The notes under the pieces: generated by a model
What the model was told of the DNA's origin: nothing
Database searches by the model: none
Seen by the model: the letters and a program-made list of their open reading frames with translations, nothing else
Source: Brenneria roseae subsp. roseae
Lineage (GTDB): Bacteria > Pseudomonadota > Gammaproteobacteria > Enterobacterales > Enterobacteriaceae
Direction: 5' to 3'
DNA: 44,223 nt
Assembly: GCF_003115845.1 (NCBI RefSeq)
Contig: NZ_KZ819041.1
Span: 1 to 44,223 of the forward strand
Shown: positions 1 to 11,306 of the stretch, one piece after another
Position numbering within the stretch: the stretch's first letter is position 1
Layout of the letters: the number at the start of each line of letters is the position of its first letter
Translations under genes and position numbers: made by a program

Positions 1-2
1 AG

Positions 3-31
3 AAGCCCTCGTCGAAAGACGGGGGCTTTTT
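3..31 (+). terminator. Rho-independent terminator of a gene upstream of the window
   Basis: A 10-bp GC-rich stem (one U-G pair) is closed by a GAAA tetraloop and followed by TTTTT. It ends a plus-strand transcript whose gene lies outside the window. In E. coli the rRNA operon rrnE lies upstream of metA, so an rRNA operon end is possible, but this is inference only. The rest of 32-208 shows no convincing gene. Confidence 0.8.
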
Positions 32-208
32 GCGTTGTAGCCCCATTCATTTTTTATCACATGCTTTCTGTAAGGCAATGAGATTGGTTTTATCTCGAAT
101 CTTATATAACCGACTGATTAAACTTACCTTTACCGTCTTTCTGTTTTCTTTCGGCAATAGCTCATCTCTGCATATACTAAAAGTGCATAAACTTATTTTG
201 AATAGTGA

Positions 209-221
209 TGAAACATTTTCA
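209..221 (+). promoter_or_regulatory. Putative MetR activator site upstream of metA
   Basis: The sequence TGAAACATTTTCA fits the MetR pattern TGAA-N5-TTCA exactly. It lies about 120 bp upstream of the metA start and about 60 bp upstream of the MetJ boxes. In enterobacteria MetR activates met genes with homocysteine as co-effector. The match is seen directly; function is inferred. Confidence 0.5.
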
Positions 222-278
222 CCTTAGTCAGTGATCGCTCGACATTCGTATAAAAACTCGCTATCTTTTCGGGCATCT

Positions 279-310
279 AGAAGTCTAAACGTATAAACAT
301 ATAAACGTAT
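279..310 (+). promoter_or_regulatory. MetJ operator: four tandem met boxes in the metA promoter
   Basis: Four consecutive 8-bp units (AGAAGTCT, AAACGTAT, AAACATAT, AAACGTAT) resemble the met box consensus AGACGTCT. MetJ with S-adenosylmethionine binds such arrays cooperatively. The array ends 20 bp before the metA start, so binding would block transcription initiation when methionine is plentiful. Confidence 0.8.
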
Positions 311-329
311 ACTGTGAGGATGTAAGGTC

Positions 330-1259
330 ATGCCAATCCGGGTTCCTGATGAGTTACCAGCCGTCAATTTTCTGCGCAACGAGAACGTCTTTGTGATGAC
401 TTCCTCGCGTGCTAAAACGCAGGAAATTCGTCCTCTGAAAGTGCTGGTGCTGAACCTGATGCCTAAAAAGATCGAAACGGAAAATCAGTTTCTACGTCTG
501 CTATCGAATTCTCCATTACAGATCGACATTCAACTGTTGCGCATAGATAGCCGTGAGTCAAAGAATACGCCAGCTGAACATCTGAATACTTTCTACTGTA
601 ACTTCGACGATATTCAGGATGAAAATTTTGACGGCTTGATTGTTACCGGGGCGCCATTAGGGTTGGTCGATTTCTGTGATGTGGTTTATTGGCCACAAAT
701 AGAGCGTGTCATCGCATGGGCAAAAGAGCATGTCACCTCAACGCTGTTTGTATGCTGGGCCGTGCAGGCAGCATTGAATATTCTGTATGACATTCCTAAG
801 ATGACTCGTCAGGAAAAGCTGTCGGGTGTTTATTCACATCAAACCTTGCAGCCGCATGCATTGCTGACTCGCGGTTTTGATGAAACCTTTTTAGCGCCAC
901 ACTCCCGCTATGCGGATTTTCCAACAGAGGTCATTCGCCAGTATACCGATTTGGATATTCTGGTTGAGTCCGAACAGGCTGGAGCCTACCTGTTTGCCAG
1001 TAAGGATAAACGTCTGGCTTTTGTCACCGGCCATCCTGAGTACGATGCGCATACTTTGGCGGATGAATTTTTCCGTGACTACGACGCAGGCCTGGAGCCG
1101 ATTGTTCCAGTGAACTATTTTCCTGACAACAATCCGCAGATTGCACCAAAAGCAACCTGGCGCAGTCATGGCCACTTGTTGTTTGTGAACTGGCTGAACT
1201 ACTACGTTTATCAGATCACACCATACGACTTGCGTCGTATGAATCCGACATTGGAATAA
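330..1259 (+). CDS. metA: Homoserine O-succinyltransferase (MetA)
   Basis: MetA transfers succinyl from succinyl-CoA to homoserine, the first committed step of methionine synthesis in the cytoplasm. The 309 residues equal the E. coli length. The nucleophile Cys142 (in [10 protein letters not shown]) and the His235/Glu237 pair (in GHPEYD) of the HTS/MetA glutamine-amidotransferase-like fold are present. The start is supported by purine-rich sequence (AAGG) just upstream and by the conserved N-terminus [15 protein letters not shown]. It is monocistronic, with its own terminator. The MetJ boxes and MetR-like site upstream predict repression by methionine and activation by homocysteine. Confidence 0.97.
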   Translation: MPIRVPDELPAVNFLRNENVFVMTSSRAKTQEIRPLKVLVLNLMPKKIETENQFLRLLSNSPLQIDIQLLRIDSRESKNTPAEHLNTFYCNFDDIQDENFDGLIVTGAPLGLVDFCDVVYWPQIERVIAWAKEHVTSTLFVCWAVQAALNILYDIPKMTRQEKLSGVYSHQTLQPHALLTRGFDETFLAPHSRYADFPTEVIRQYTDLDILVESEQAGAYLFASKDKRLAFVTGHPEYDAHTLADEFFRDYDAGLEPIVPVNYFPDNNPQIAPKATWRSHGHLLFVNWLNYYVYQITPYDLRRMNPTLE

Positions 1260-1278
1260 TCGCTCTCCATTGCTCTTC

Positions 1279-1304
1279 AAGGCGCCTTTTCAGGCGCCTT
1301 TTTT
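1279..1304 (+). terminator. metA terminator
   Basis: AAGGCGCC and GGCGCCTT form a stem with a TTTTCA loop, followed by TTTTTT, 20 bp after the metA stop codon. Confidence 0.85.
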
Positions 1305-1408
1305 GTTTTCATCTTTCTCATCATTCCAATTTATGAAAGTGCTTTCTTTTATTTTTATAAATTAATGTATTTATATATCAATTAATTAAATCAATTTATT
1401 TTTTAAAA

Positions 1409-1423
1409 TGGAAATAGTTTTTG
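1409..1423 (+). promoter_or_regulatory. Putative IclR operator in the aceBAK promoter
   Basis: TGGAAATAGTTTTTG matches 10 of 14 defined positions of the IclR consensus TGGAAATNATTTCCA, in a very AT-rich segment about 110 bp upstream of aceB. The surrounding bases closely resemble my recollection of the E. coli aceB control region. A second IclR-like site lies at the iclR promoter. Binding is inferred. Confidence 0.6.
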
Positions 1424-1535
1424 ATTTTTTATTTAATTGGATTACGCTTAAAACTGTCGGTTAAGAAATGTTCATATCGCATCTGCCGACCAGATAGGTC
1501 GATTAGCTACGAGGATTCTGAAAAGGAATAGTGAA

Positions 1536-3134
1536 ATGACGCAACAGACAATAAGCAGAGAATTGGCGTTCAGTCAGCGTGTTGGGGATGTTGAAAGACA
1601 AATTCTCACGAATGAAGCCGTTGATTTCTTGACTGAATTAGTCGGGCGTTTTACATCTGCACGGAATCAGCTATTGGCTGAACGGCAGGTGCAGCAGCGC
1701 AAGATTGATCATGGTCAACTGCCGGATTTTATTTCGGAAACCGCTTCCATTCGTGATGATGACTGGAAAATCCGCGGCATTCCTGATGACCTGAAAGACC
1801 GGCGTGTTGAAATTACCGGCCCTGTTGAACGCAAGATGGTTATCAATGCATTGAATGCCAACGTAAAGGTTTTTATGGCTGATTTTGAAGATTCTCTTTC
1901 TCCTGGCTGGGACAAGGTGATAGAGGGGCAGCTTAATCTGCGTGATGCCATACGAGGAACGATTTCTTATATCAATGAGACGGGAAAGATTTATCAGTTA
2001 AAGCCAAATCCTGCCGTTCTGATCTGTCGTGTACGCGGCTTGCATCTGCCTGAAAAACATGTGACGGCTCAAGGCGAAGCGATTTCCGGAAGTCTGTTTG
2101 ATTTTGCTCTCTACTTCTTTCACAACTATCGAGAACTACTGGCGAAAGGCAGCGGCCCCTACTTTTACTTGCCAAAAATGCAGTCGTGGCAAGAGGCGGC
2201 ATGGTGGAACGAGGTCTTTTGCTATGCTGAAGATCGTTTTGTGCTTCCGAGAGGAACGATTAAAGCCACCGTATTGATTGAAACGCTGCCAGCCGTCTTC
2301 CAGATGGACGAGATCCTTTACCATTTGCGCGATCATATTGTTGGATTGAACTGTGGCCGTTGGGATTACATTTTCAGCTATATCAAAACGCTGAAAAATC
2401 ATCCCGACCGTGTCCTGCCCGATCGTCAGTCAGTGACGATGGAGAAACCTTTCCTGAATGCCTACTCGAGATTATTGATCAAAACCTGTCACCGCCGCGG
2501 AGCATTTGCAATGGGGGGAATGGCGGCTTTTATCCCCAGTAAGGATCCCGATCGGAATGCCTGGGTGCTGGACAAAGTGCGTAAAGATAAGGAACTCGAA
2601 GCCAGAAACGGTCACGACGGCACTTGGATTGCCCACCCCGGCTTGGCGGATACGGTAATGGACGTTTTCGATCGGGTGCTTGAGACGCGTCAAAACCAGC
2701 TCGACATTCGGCGTGAGAACGATGAGCCGATCGGTGCCAGGGAATTGCTGGAGCCGTGTCCCGGTGAACGAACCGAAGCCGGTATGCGCGCCAATATTCG
2801 CGTCGCGGTGCAGTACATCGAAGCCTGGATCTCGGGTAATGGCTGCGTGCCAATTTACGGGCTGATGGAGGATGCGGCGACCGCTGAGATTTCGCGTACT
2901 TCAATTTGGCAATGGATTCATCACGGAAAAACCTTGAGTGACGGACGAACGATTACCAAAGCGCTGTTTCAGCAGATGTTGGCTGAAGAGATGCTGGTGA
3001 TCCAGGAGGAATTGGGAGACGCACGGTTCAGCGGTGGTCGGTTTGATGACGCTGCCCGACTGATGGAACAAATCACGACGCAGGATGAATTGATCGATTT
3101 CCTGACGTTACCTGGTTATGCATTGCTTGACTAA
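1536..3134 (+). CDS. aceB: Malate synthase A (AceB)
   Basis: AceB condenses glyoxylate with acetyl-CoA to give malate, the second step of the glyoxylate shunt used for growth on acetate or fatty acids. The 532-residue length is normal for malate synthase A. The family signature is visible near residue 270 (GLNCGRWDYIFSY), and the conserved segment KVFMADFEDS lies near residue 110. A strong AAGGA site precedes the ATG. It is the first gene of the aceBAK operon, 31 bp upstream of aceA, and is probably repressed by IclR through the site about 110 bp upstream. Confidence 0.97.
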   Translation: MTQQTISRELAFSQRVGDVERQILTNEAVDFLTELVGRFTSARNQLLAERQVQQRKIDHGQLPDFISETASIRDDDWKIRGIPDDLKDRRVEITGPVERKMVINALNANVKVFMADFEDSLSPGWDKVIEGQLNLRDAIRGTISYINETGKIYQLKPNPAVLICRVRGLHLPEKHVTAQGEAISGSLFDFALYFFHNYRELLAKGSGPYFYLPKMQSWQEAAWWNEVFCYAEDRFVLPRGTIKATVLIETLPAVFQMDEILYHLRDHIVGLNCGRWDYIFSYIKTLKNHPDRVLPDRQSVTMEKPFLNAYSRLLIKTCHRRGAFAMGGMAAFIPSKDPDRNAWVLDKVRKDKELEARNGHDGTWIAHPGLADTVMDVFDRVLETRQNQLDIRRENDEPIGARELLEPCPGERTEAGMRANIRVAVQYIEAWISGNGCVPIYGLMEDAATAEISRTSIWQWIHHGKTLSDGRTITKALFQQMLAEEMLVIQEELGDARFSGGRFDDAARLMEQITTQDELIDFLTLPGYALLD

Positions 3135-3165
3135 TTCTGACTGATAATAAAAAGGAATCGCAGCT

Positions 3166-4473
<1,308 letters not shown>

Positions 4474-4481
4474 GACCAAAC

Positions 4482-4500
4482 GGCCAGACTGGTGCTGGCC
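4482..4500 (+). other. Stem-loop between aceA and aceK
   Basis: GGCCAG and CTGGCC pair around a 7-nt loop, with no T-run after. In E. coli the aceA-aceK gap also holds stem-loops and aceK is expressed far less than aceA. This hairpin could similarly protect the aceBA message or lower read-through; that role is inferred. Confidence 0.5.
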
Positions 4501-4522
4501 GAGCCGCATGTGGAGAGCATGA

Positions 4523-6277
4523 ATGATGGTTCGTGACCTTGAACAACTGGTGGCACAGACGATTTTGCAGGGGTTTGATGCGCAATACGGTCGTTTTCTG
4601 GAGGTCACTTCAGGGGCGCAGCAGCGATTCGAGCAAGCGGACTGGCCAGCGGTACAACAGGCCATGAAGCAACGTATCCATCTTTACGATCATCATGTTG
4701 GGTTGGTGGTTGAACAGTTGCGCTGCATTTCCGGCCAGCGATGTTATGACGCGGATTTCCTCGGCCGGGTAAAGCAGATCTACACGCAGCTGTTGCCTGA
4801 TTATCCGCGCTTTGAAATTGCAGAAAGCTTTTTCAATTCAGTTTATTGTCGACTGTTTAACCATCGGGAACTCACTCCCGATAAATTATTTGTTTTCAGC
4901 TCCCAGCCAGAAAGACGTTTCCGGGAGATCCCTCGTCCTATTGCGCGTACGTTTCTCCCCTCCGATGGTTGGCGGGCAATGCTGGCAAGATTATTAGGGG
5001 ATTTACCTCTGCGTTTACCGTGGGAAAATCTGCCCAGGGATATTTCATACATTATGAATTATCTTCAGCGCACCTTCTCGACAGAACAGCTCTCTCAGGC
5101 AACGCTACAGGTTGCCAATGAGTTGTTCTATCGTAATAAAGCGGCCTGGCTAGTGGGGAAATTGTCATTGCCCGAGGGGGTATCCCCTTTTCTGTTGCCG
5201 ATTCACCATAACGAACAAGGCGCGGTATTCATTGATACCTGCCTGACCAGCCAGTCTGAAGCCAGCATCGTATTCGGTTTCGCCCGTTCCTATTTTATGG
5301 TCTATGCCCCTTTGCCATCGGCGCTGGTGACCTGGTTACGCGATATTCTTCCAGGTAAAACAACCGCTGAGCTGTATTTGTCTATTGGCTGCCAGAAGCA
5401 CAGTAAGACGGAGTATTACCGCGAATATCTCCATTACATTACCGGATCGCAGGAGCGATTTATTATTGCGCCCGGTGTAAAAGGTATGGTGATGCTGGTG
5501 TTTACGCTGCCATCGTTCGATCGGGTATTTAAGGTGATAAAGGATCGTTTCGCGCCGCAAAAAGACGTTAACGCTGCGCGGGTTATGGCCTGTTATCGCC
5601 TGGTAAAAGAGCACGATCGCGTGGGGCGAATGGCTGATACGCAAGAGTATGAAAATTTTGTCATTGAGAAACACCGTATCAGCCCTGAGTTAATGGAGGA
5701 ACTACAGCACGAAGTAGCAGAAAAACTGGAGGACCTGGGCGATCGGATCGTGATTCGTCATCTGTACATGGAACGACGAATGACACCGCTGAATCTTTAT
5801 CTTGAACAAGTGACAGAACAGCAACTACACGATGTCATTGAAGAGTATGGCAATGCGATCAAACAGTTAGCCGCCGCCAATATTTTCCCGGGCGATATGC
5901 TATTTAAAAACTTCGGTGTAACCCGACATGGGCGGGTGGTGTTCTACGACTACGATGAAATCTGCTATATGACCGAAGTGAATTTCCGTGATATTCCGCC
6001 GCCGCGTTATCCCGAAGATGAGATGGCCGCAGAGCCCTGGTATAGCGTCGCGCCCAACGATGTATTTCCTGAAGAGTTTCGCCATTTTTTGTGTAGCGAC
6101 CGCCAGTTGCACTCGCTATTTGAGGAAATGCACGGTGATCTGTTTCGTGCCGATTACTGGCGGGCGTTGCAGCAGCGTATCCGTGACGGCCATATTGAAG
6201 ATGTCTACGCTTATCGGCGCAGGCAGCGCTTTAGTCAGCGAACATCGGAAGGCAATGCCGTGCAGGCTATCGCCTGA
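4523..6277 (+). CDS. aceK: Isocitrate dehydrogenase kinase/phosphatase (AceK)
   Basis: AceK phosphorylates and dephosphorylates isocitrate dehydrogenase, diverting isocitrate into the glyoxylate shunt. It has 584 residues (E. coli 578). The unusual ATP-binding loop [12 protein letters not shown] lies near residue 315, and the kinase-like catalytic segment is at about residues 450-480 ([14 protein letters not shown], then VVFYDYDEI). The start is the first of two adjacent ATG codons; an ATG at 4519 is out of frame and hits a stop at once. It is the last gene of aceBAK. A GATGGGG/CCCCATC inverted repeat (6289-6326) lies between it and the convergent iclR. Confidence 0.96.
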   Translation: MMVRDLEQLVAQTILQGFDAQYGRFLEVTSGAQQRFEQADWPAVQQAMKQRIHLYDHHVGLVVEQLRCISGQRCYDADFLGRVKQIYTQLLPDYPRFEIAESFFNSVYCRLFNHRELTPDKLFVFSSQPERRFREIPRPIARTFLPSDGWRAMLARLLGDLPLRLPWENLPRDISYIMNYLQRTFSTEQLSQATLQVANELFYRNKAAWLVGKLSLPEGVSPFLLPIHHNEQGAVFIDTCLTSQSEASIVFGFARSYFMVYAPLPSALVTWLRDILPGKTTAELYLSIGCQKHSKTEYYREYLHYITGSQERFIIAPGVKGMVMLVFTLPSFDRVFKVIKDRFAPQKDVNAARVMACYRLVKEHDRVGRMADTQEYENFVIEKHRISPELMEELQHEVAEKLEDLGDRIVIRHLYMERRMTPLNLYLEQVTEQQLHDVIEEYGNAIKQLAAANIFPGDMLFKNFGVTRHGRVVFYDYDEICYMTEVNFRDIPPPRYPEDEMAAEPWYSVAPNDVFPEEFRHFLCSDRQLHSLFEEMHGDLFRADYWRALQQRIRDGHIEDVYAYRRRQRFSQRTSEGNAVQAIA

Positions 6278-6333
6278 AACCGCGAGCGGATGGGGCGCGT
6301 TAACGTCGCGTTCTCTGTTCCCCATCTCAGCTC

Positions 6334-7167
6334 TCAGCGTGTGCCGCTGTATTCGTTGGTAATCTGTTTCGCGGCTTTAATCACCAACGCACCCAGCTCG
6401 GTCACTCGGTCATCGGTAATTCGTGAAACCGGGCCGGAAATCGAGATGGCGGCAAAGGCCTCATGGTGCTCATCCAGAATGCAGGCCGCGATGCAACGTA
6501 ATCCCAGCGCATGTTCTTCATCATCGAAGGAATAGCCTTGTTTGCGGATCAGCGACAGGTTGTCTTTCAGGTTTTGCGGCGAGTTCAGCGTATGCGGGGT
6601 ATAACCATGCAGCCCTTTTTTGTGCAGCAGCTGGGTTACCTGACTTTCTGGTAAATTCGCCAGAAAGGCTTTGCCGGCCCCGGAAGCATGCATCGGTAAT
6701 TTGCCGCCAATCGGCGCGGACATTCTCATCAGCGCGGTACATTGAACCTGATCGATGATGATAGCCTGACAATCGGCCCGATCGAGCACGGCCAGATTGA
6801 CCGTTTCACCGGATACTTCCATCAGTTTTCTCAGGATAGGATGCACAATTGCCAGTAAATTACGGCTTTGCAGAAAACTGCTGCCGACAATAAAAGCGTG
6901 AGAGGCGATGGTCCATAGCCCCAGATCCCCCACCTGCCGGACAAATCCCTGTTGCTGCATGGTGGTAAGCAAACGGTGGGTGGTGGAGTTGGGTAATCCG
7001 GCCTGCTGGGCCAGATCGGTCAGCGCGACGCTGCCGTTTGCTTTGGCGATATATTCCAATAGCGTCAAACCGCGCGTCAGAGACTGTACCTGTCCAGTGG
7101 CATGGGCTGGCGTTGCGGCACTGGCTCTGGGCTTTTTGCCTCTTTTGACTGGCTCTGGTGGCGTCAT
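6334..7167 (-). CDS. iclR: Transcriptional repressor of the acetate operon (IclR)
   Basis: IclR represses aceBAK; glyoxylate and pyruvate modulate its binding. The 277-residue protein has a basic, Ala/Pro-rich N-terminal tail, a winged helix-turn-helix at about residues 30-90 (LTDLAQQAGLPNSTTHRLL) and the IclR effector domain after it (conserved PMHASGAGKAFLA and DDEEHALGLRC). It is very close to E. coli IclR along its whole length. It is convergent with aceK and divergent from metH. An IclR-like operator 25 bp upstream of its start suggests autoregulation. Confidence 0.95.
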   Translation of the reverse strand: MTPPEPVKRGKKPRASAATPAHATGQVQSLTRGLTLLEYIAKANGSVALTDLAQQAGLPNSTTHRLLTTMQQQGFVRQVGDLGLWTIASHAFIVGSSFLQSRNLLAIVHPILRKLMEVSGETVNLAVLDRADCQAIIIDQVQCTALMRMSAPIGGKLPMHASGAGKAFLANLPESQVTQLLHKKGLHGYTPHTLNSPQNLKDNLSLIRKQGYSFDDEEHALGLRCIAACILDEHHEAFAAISISGPVSRITDDRVTELGALVIKAAKQITNEYSGTR

Positions 7168-7191
7168 AGCGTTGATTCCCTATTGTGATAA

Positions 7192-7206
7192 TGGAATTGA
7201 TTTTCG
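7192..7206. promoter_or_regulatory. Putative IclR autoregulatory operator
   Basis: TGGAATTGATTTTCG matches 11 of 14 defined positions of TGGAAATNATTTCCA and lies 25 bp upstream of the iclR start. Known enterobacterial IclR represses its own gene, which fits. Confidence 0.5.
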
Positions 7207-7263
7207 TTTTTTTATCAAATAATGCAACACTTCTTTCTCTGATGCGTAAATAACCATTCTGCC

Positions 7264-7276
7264 TGAAAAAGTCTCA
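7264..7276 (+). promoter_or_regulatory. Possible MetR site upstream of metH
   Basis: TGAAAAAGTCTCA differs from TGAA-N5-TTCA at one position and lies about 85 bp upstream of the metH start. MetR activation of metH is established in E. coli; this particular site is inferred. Confidence 0.35.
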
Positions 7277-7359
7277 TGTGGCGCGACGTTAGCGGATTCT
7301 CAACTTATGTTAGGATATGGCGGGTTATCTATCGGCCGGGAATTGGGAATGAGGTTATT

Positions 7360-10300
7360 GTGATTAATCGGGTAGACGAATTGCGCCGTCAGTTGGCGCA
7401 ACGCATTATGGTGTTGGATGGTGGTATGGGAACCATGATCCAAAGCTATCGCTTGCAGGAAGAAGATTATCGTGGCGAGCGTTTTGCCGACTGGCCAAGT
7501 GACGTTAAGGGCAATAACGATCTTCTGGTATTAACCAGGCCGCAGGTAATTACGGAAATCCATGATGCTTACCTGAAATCAGGCGCTGATATTCTCGAAA
7601 CCAATACCTTCAACGCCACGACGATCGCGATGGCGGATTATTCGATGGAGTCTCTGTCAGCGGAGATCAATACGGCGGCGGCAAAGCTGGCCCGTGCCTG
7701 TGCCGATAAATGGACCGCGTTGACGCCGGATAAGCCCCGCTATGTCGCCGGCGTGTTGGGGCCGACCAACCGAACCGCGTCAATCTCCCCGGACGTGAAC
7801 GATCCTGCCTTTCGTAACGTCAGCTTCGATCAACTGGTCGATGCCTACCGTGAATCAACCCGTGCGTTGATCGAAGGCGGTGTTGATTTGATCATGATCG
7901 AAACCATCTTCGATACCCTGAATGCCAAAGCGGCGATATTTGCAGTTGAAAGCGAATTTGAAGCATTGGGGATCGAACTGCCGGTGATGATTTCCGGCAC
8001 GATCACCGATGCGTCCGGACGCACTTTGTCCGGCCAGACGACGGAAGCCTTTTACAACTCGCTGCGTCATTCCCGCCCGCTTTCTTTTGGCCTGAATTGC
8101 GCGCTGGGGCCGGATGAGCTGCGCCAGTACGTTGCGGAACTGTCGCGTATCGCTGAATGCTACGTATCGGCGCACCCGAACGCCGGATTGCCTAACGCCT
8201 TCGGCGAGTACGATCTGGATGCGGCAGAGATGGCGAAACATATCGGGGAATGGGCCCGGTCCGGTTTTCTGAATATTGTGGGGGGATGCTGCGGCTCCAC
8301 GCCGGCGCATATTGCCGCTATCGCCAGGGTTGTCGAAGGCGTTGCACCTAGAAAATTACCCGAGATACCGGTTGCCTGCCGCCTTGCGGGTCTTGAACCG
8401 TTGAACATTGATGCCAATACGTTGTTTGTTAACGTGGGTGAACGCACCAACGTGACGGGATCTGCGCGATTCAAGCGGCTGATTAAAGAAGAAAAATATA
8501 ATGAAGCGCTGGATGTCGCCCGTCAGCAGGTAGAAAGCGGCGCGCAGATCATCGATATCAACATGGATGAAGGCATGCTGGATGCCGAAGCCGCGATGAT
8601 CCGTTTTCTGAGTCTGATTGCTGGCGAGCCTGATATTGCCCGTGTGCCGATCATGATTGACTCTTCAAAATGGGCCGTCGTCGAGCAGGGACTGAAATGT
8701 ATTCAGGGCAAAGGCATCGTTAACTCGATTTCCATGAAGGAAGGGGTTGAAGCCTTTATTCACCACGCCAAACTGGTCCGGCGTTATGGCGCGGCCGTGG
8801 TGGTGATGGCATTTGATGAAGTGGGGCAGGCGGATACCCGAACCCGGAAAATTGAAATTTGCCGCCGGGCTTATCAGATTCTGACTGAAGAAGTGGGTTT
8901 CCCGCCGGAAGACATTATTTTCGACCCGAATATTTTCGCTGTGGCGACGGGGATTGAAGAGCACAACAACTATGCGGTGGATTTCATTGAGGCCTGCGCG
9001 GACATCAAAGCCCAGTTGCCTCATGCGATGATTTCTGGCGGTGTTTCCAACGTATCGTTCTCTTTCCGGGGCAACGATATGGTGCGTGAAGCCATCCACG
9101 CCGTTTTCCTTTATCACGCGATCCGTAACGGCATGGATATGGGGATCGTGAACGCAGGACAGTTGGCGATCTATGACGATCTTCCGGCTGAGCTGCGCGA
9201 TGCCGTTGAAGACGTGATCCTTAACCGCCGCGATGATGCGACGGAACGTATGCTCGATCTGGCCGAAAAATACCGTGGTAGCAAGTCAGAAGACGAAAGT
9301 AACAAGCCGCAGGCTGAATGGAGAAGCTGGGCGGTTAACAAACGTCTGGAATACTCGCTGGTCAAAGGCATTACCGAATTTATCGAATCGGACACCGAAG
9401 AAGCCCGTCAGCAGGCGACACGTCCCATTGAGGTCATCGAAGGGCCGTTGATGGATGGCATGAATGTGGTTGGCGATTTATTTGGCGCCGGGAAAATGTT
9501 TTTGCCGCAGGTGGTGAAATCCGCCCGCGTCATGAAGCAGGCGGTGGCCTATCTCGAACCTTATATCGAAGCCAGTAAAGCCAAAGGCACCACGGCCGGA
9601 AAGATTTTGCTGGCGACGGTGAAGGGGGATGTACACGATATCGGCAAGAACATTGTCGGCGTGGTATTACAGTGTAATAACTACGACATCATCGACCTTG
9701 GCGTGATGGTGCCAACGGATAAAATCCTGAAGACCGCGCGGGAAGAAAAAGTGGATATCATAGGGTTATCCGGCTTGATTACGCCTTCGCTGGATGAAAT
9801 GGTGAACGTGGCGAAGGAAATGCAGCGTCAGGGGTTTACGATGCCGTTGTTAATCGGCGGGGCGACCACCTCTAAAGCCCATACGGCGGTGAAAATCGAA
9901 CAAAACTATAGCGGCCCGACGGTCTATGTGCAGAATGCGTCCCGCTCGGTAGGGGTGGTTTCGGCGCTGTTATCCGACACTCAGTACGATGATTTTGTTG
10001 CTCGCACCCGCAAGGAATACGACACGGTACGTATTCAGCACGCCCGTAAAAAACCCAGAACGCCGCCGGTTACGCTGGACGCCGCCCGTGATAACGCTTC
10101 CGCGCTGGATTGGGAAAACTACACGCCGCCGGTTGTTCATCGTTTGGGCGTACAAGCCGTCACGGCCAGCATCGAAACGCTACGTAATTATATCGATTGG
10201 ACGCCCTTCTTCATGACCTGGTCGTTGGCGGGGAAATACCCGCGTATTCTGGAAGATGAGGTGGTGGGTGAAGAGGCCAGGCGTTTGTTTACGGACGCCA

Positions 10301-11043
10301 ATGCCATGCTGGACGCGCTCTCTGAAAACGGTTCGCTCAATCCTCGCGGGGTGGTCGGGCTGTTTCCGGCCAACCGGGTCGGGGATGATGTGGAGATCTA
10401 TACGGACGAACGACGTGATGAGGTGCTGGTAGTCAGTCATCATTTGCGTCAGCAAACAGAAAAAACGGATTTCCCGAATTATTGCCTGTCCGACTTTGTG
10501 GCGCCGAAGTCCAGCGGTAAACCGGACTACCTTGGCGCATTCGCTGTGACGGGCGGTCTGGAAGAAGATACGCTGGCCGATCAATGGGATGCTTTGCATG
10601 ACGATTACAATAAGATCATGGTGAAAGCGTTGTCGGACCGACTGGCGGAAGCCTTTGCCGAGTATCTGCATGAGCGGGTGCGCAAAGTTTATTGGGGTTA
10701 TGCCGCGCATGAGAATCTCAGTAACGGCGAATTGATCCGTGAAAACTATCAGGGGATCCGACCTGCCCCCGGCTATCCGGCGTGTCCCGACCATACCGAA
10801 AAAGCGCAGATCTGGCAGTTGCTGGATGTCGAAAAACATACCGGTATGAAACTCACGGAGTCGTATGCCATGTGGCCGGGAGCATCGGTATCCGGCTGGT
10901 ATTTCAGCCATCCTGACAGTAAGTATTTTGCCGTGGCGCAGATTCAACGCGATCAGGTAGAAGATTACGCCCGGCGTAAAGGGATGGATATAAACGAGGT
11001 GGAGCGCTGGCTGGCGCCCAATCTGGGATATGATGCGGATTAA
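7360..11043 (+). CDS. metH: Cobalamin-dependent methionine synthase (MetH)
   Basis: MetH methylates homocysteine to methionine using methyltetrahydrofolate and methylcobalamin. Domains in order: homocysteine-binding barrel with zinc ligands Cys247, Cys310 and Cys311 (GLNC and GGCCG); pterin-binding barrel at about 355-620; cobalamin cap; B12-binding Rossmann domain with DVHDIGKN and axial His759; and the S-adenosylmethionine reactivation domain at the C-terminus. I chose the GTG at 7360, preceded by GAGG at 5-nt spacing. It gives 1227 residues, exactly the E. coli length; the open frame extends upstream to 7276, but those residues are not conserved. It is divergent from iclR. Confidence 0.97.
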   Translation: MINRVDELRRQLAQRIMVLDGGMGTMIQSYRLQEEDYRGERFADWPSDVKGNNDLLVLTRPQVITEIHDAYLKSGADILETNTFNATTIAMADYSMESLSAEINTAAAKLARACADKWTALTPDKPRYVAGVLGPTNRTASISPDVNDPAFRNVSFDQLVDAYRESTRALIEGGVDLIMIETIFDTLNAKAAIFAVESEFEALGIELPVMISGTITDASGRTLSGQTTEAFYNSLRHSRPLSFGLNCALGPDELRQYVAELSRIAECYVSAHPNAGLPNAFGEYDLDAAEMAKHIGEWARSGFLNIVGGCCGSTPAHIAAIARVVEGVAPRKLPEIPVACRLAGLEPLNIDANTLFVNVGERTNVTGSARFKRLIKEEKYNEALDVARQQVESGAQIIDINMDEGMLDAEAAMIRFLSLIAGEPDIARVPIMIDSSKWAVVEQGLKCIQGKGIVNSISMKEGVEAFIHHAKLVRRYGAAVVVMAFDEVGQADTRTRKIEICRRAYQILTEEVGFPPEDIIFDPNIFAVATGIEEHNNYAVDFIEACADIKAQLPHAMISGGVSNVSFSFRGNDMVREAIHAVFLYHAIRNGMDMGIVNAGQLAIYDDLPAELRDAVEDVILNRRDDATERMLDLAEKYRGSKSEDESNKPQAEWRSWAVNKRLEYSLVKGITEFIESDTEEARQQATRPIEVIEGPLMDGMNVVGDLFGAGKMFLPQVVKSARVMKQAVAYLEPYIEASKAKGTTAGKILLATVKGDVHDIGKNIVGVVLQCNNYDIIDLGVMVPTDKILKTAREEKVDIIGLSGLITPSLDEMVNVAKEMQRQGFTMPLLIGGATTSKAHTAVKIEQNYSGPTVYVQNASRSVGVVSALLSDTQYDDFVARTRKEYDTVRIQHARKKPRTPPVTLDAARDNASALDWENYTPPVVHRLGVQAVTASIETLRNYIDWTPFFMTWSLAGKYPRILEDEVVGEEARRLFTDANAMLDALSENGSLNPRGVVGLFPANRVGDDVEIYTDERRDEVLVVSHHLRQQTEKTDFPNYCLSDFVAPKSSGKPDYLGAFAVTGGLEEDTLADQWDALHDDYNKIMVKALSDRLAEAFAEYLHERVRKVYWGYAAHENLSNGELIRENYQGIRPAPGYPACPDHTEKAQIWQLLDVEKHTGMKLTESYAMWPGASVSGWYFSHPDSKYFAVAQIQRDQVEDYARRKGMDINEVERWLAPNLGYDAD

Positions 11044-11100
11044 GTCTGCGCCTGACAGCGAAAATCTGCGATTTATCCTGTACGAAAAATAAGCTTGTTT

Positions 11101-11132
11101 TGCATAGTGCAGGGGGTATTCTGCACTATGCA
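11101..11132. repeat. Perfect 12-bp inverted repeat downstream of metH
   Basis: TGCATAGTGCAG and CTGCACTATGCA flank an 8-nt loop. No T-run follows on either strand, so it is not a standard intrinsic terminator. It may stabilise the metH 3' end or be a protein-binding site. Confidence 0.6.
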
Positions 11133-11192
11133 CCACCGTTGCCGCCAAACTTTCCCAGTGTGACCTGATGGTTTTTCATATGATAAAAACAC

Positions 11193-11211
11193 CATAATGA
11201 GAATGCTTATC
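11193..11211. promoter_or_regulatory. Fur box upstream of the AraC-type regulator
   Basis: CATAATGAGAATGCTTATC matches 15 of 19 positions of the Fur consensus GATAATGATAATCATTATC. It lies about 95 bp upstream of the regulator start. This predicts iron-dependent repression of the regulator and perhaps of the downstream receptor. Confidence 0.65.
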
Positions 11212-11306
11212 AATATTATTGATGCCTGGAAGGGCTGATGATATGGTGAGCACCGTAATCATGACTCTGGTACTGTTTTCGCCAGATTGGTCTGGCCTGA
11301 TGTTTG

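Noticed and set aside
30-227. 65-codon open frame upstream of metA
   Set aside because: No ribosome site, composition like non-coding AT-rich DNA, and it overlaps the MetR-like site of the metA control region.
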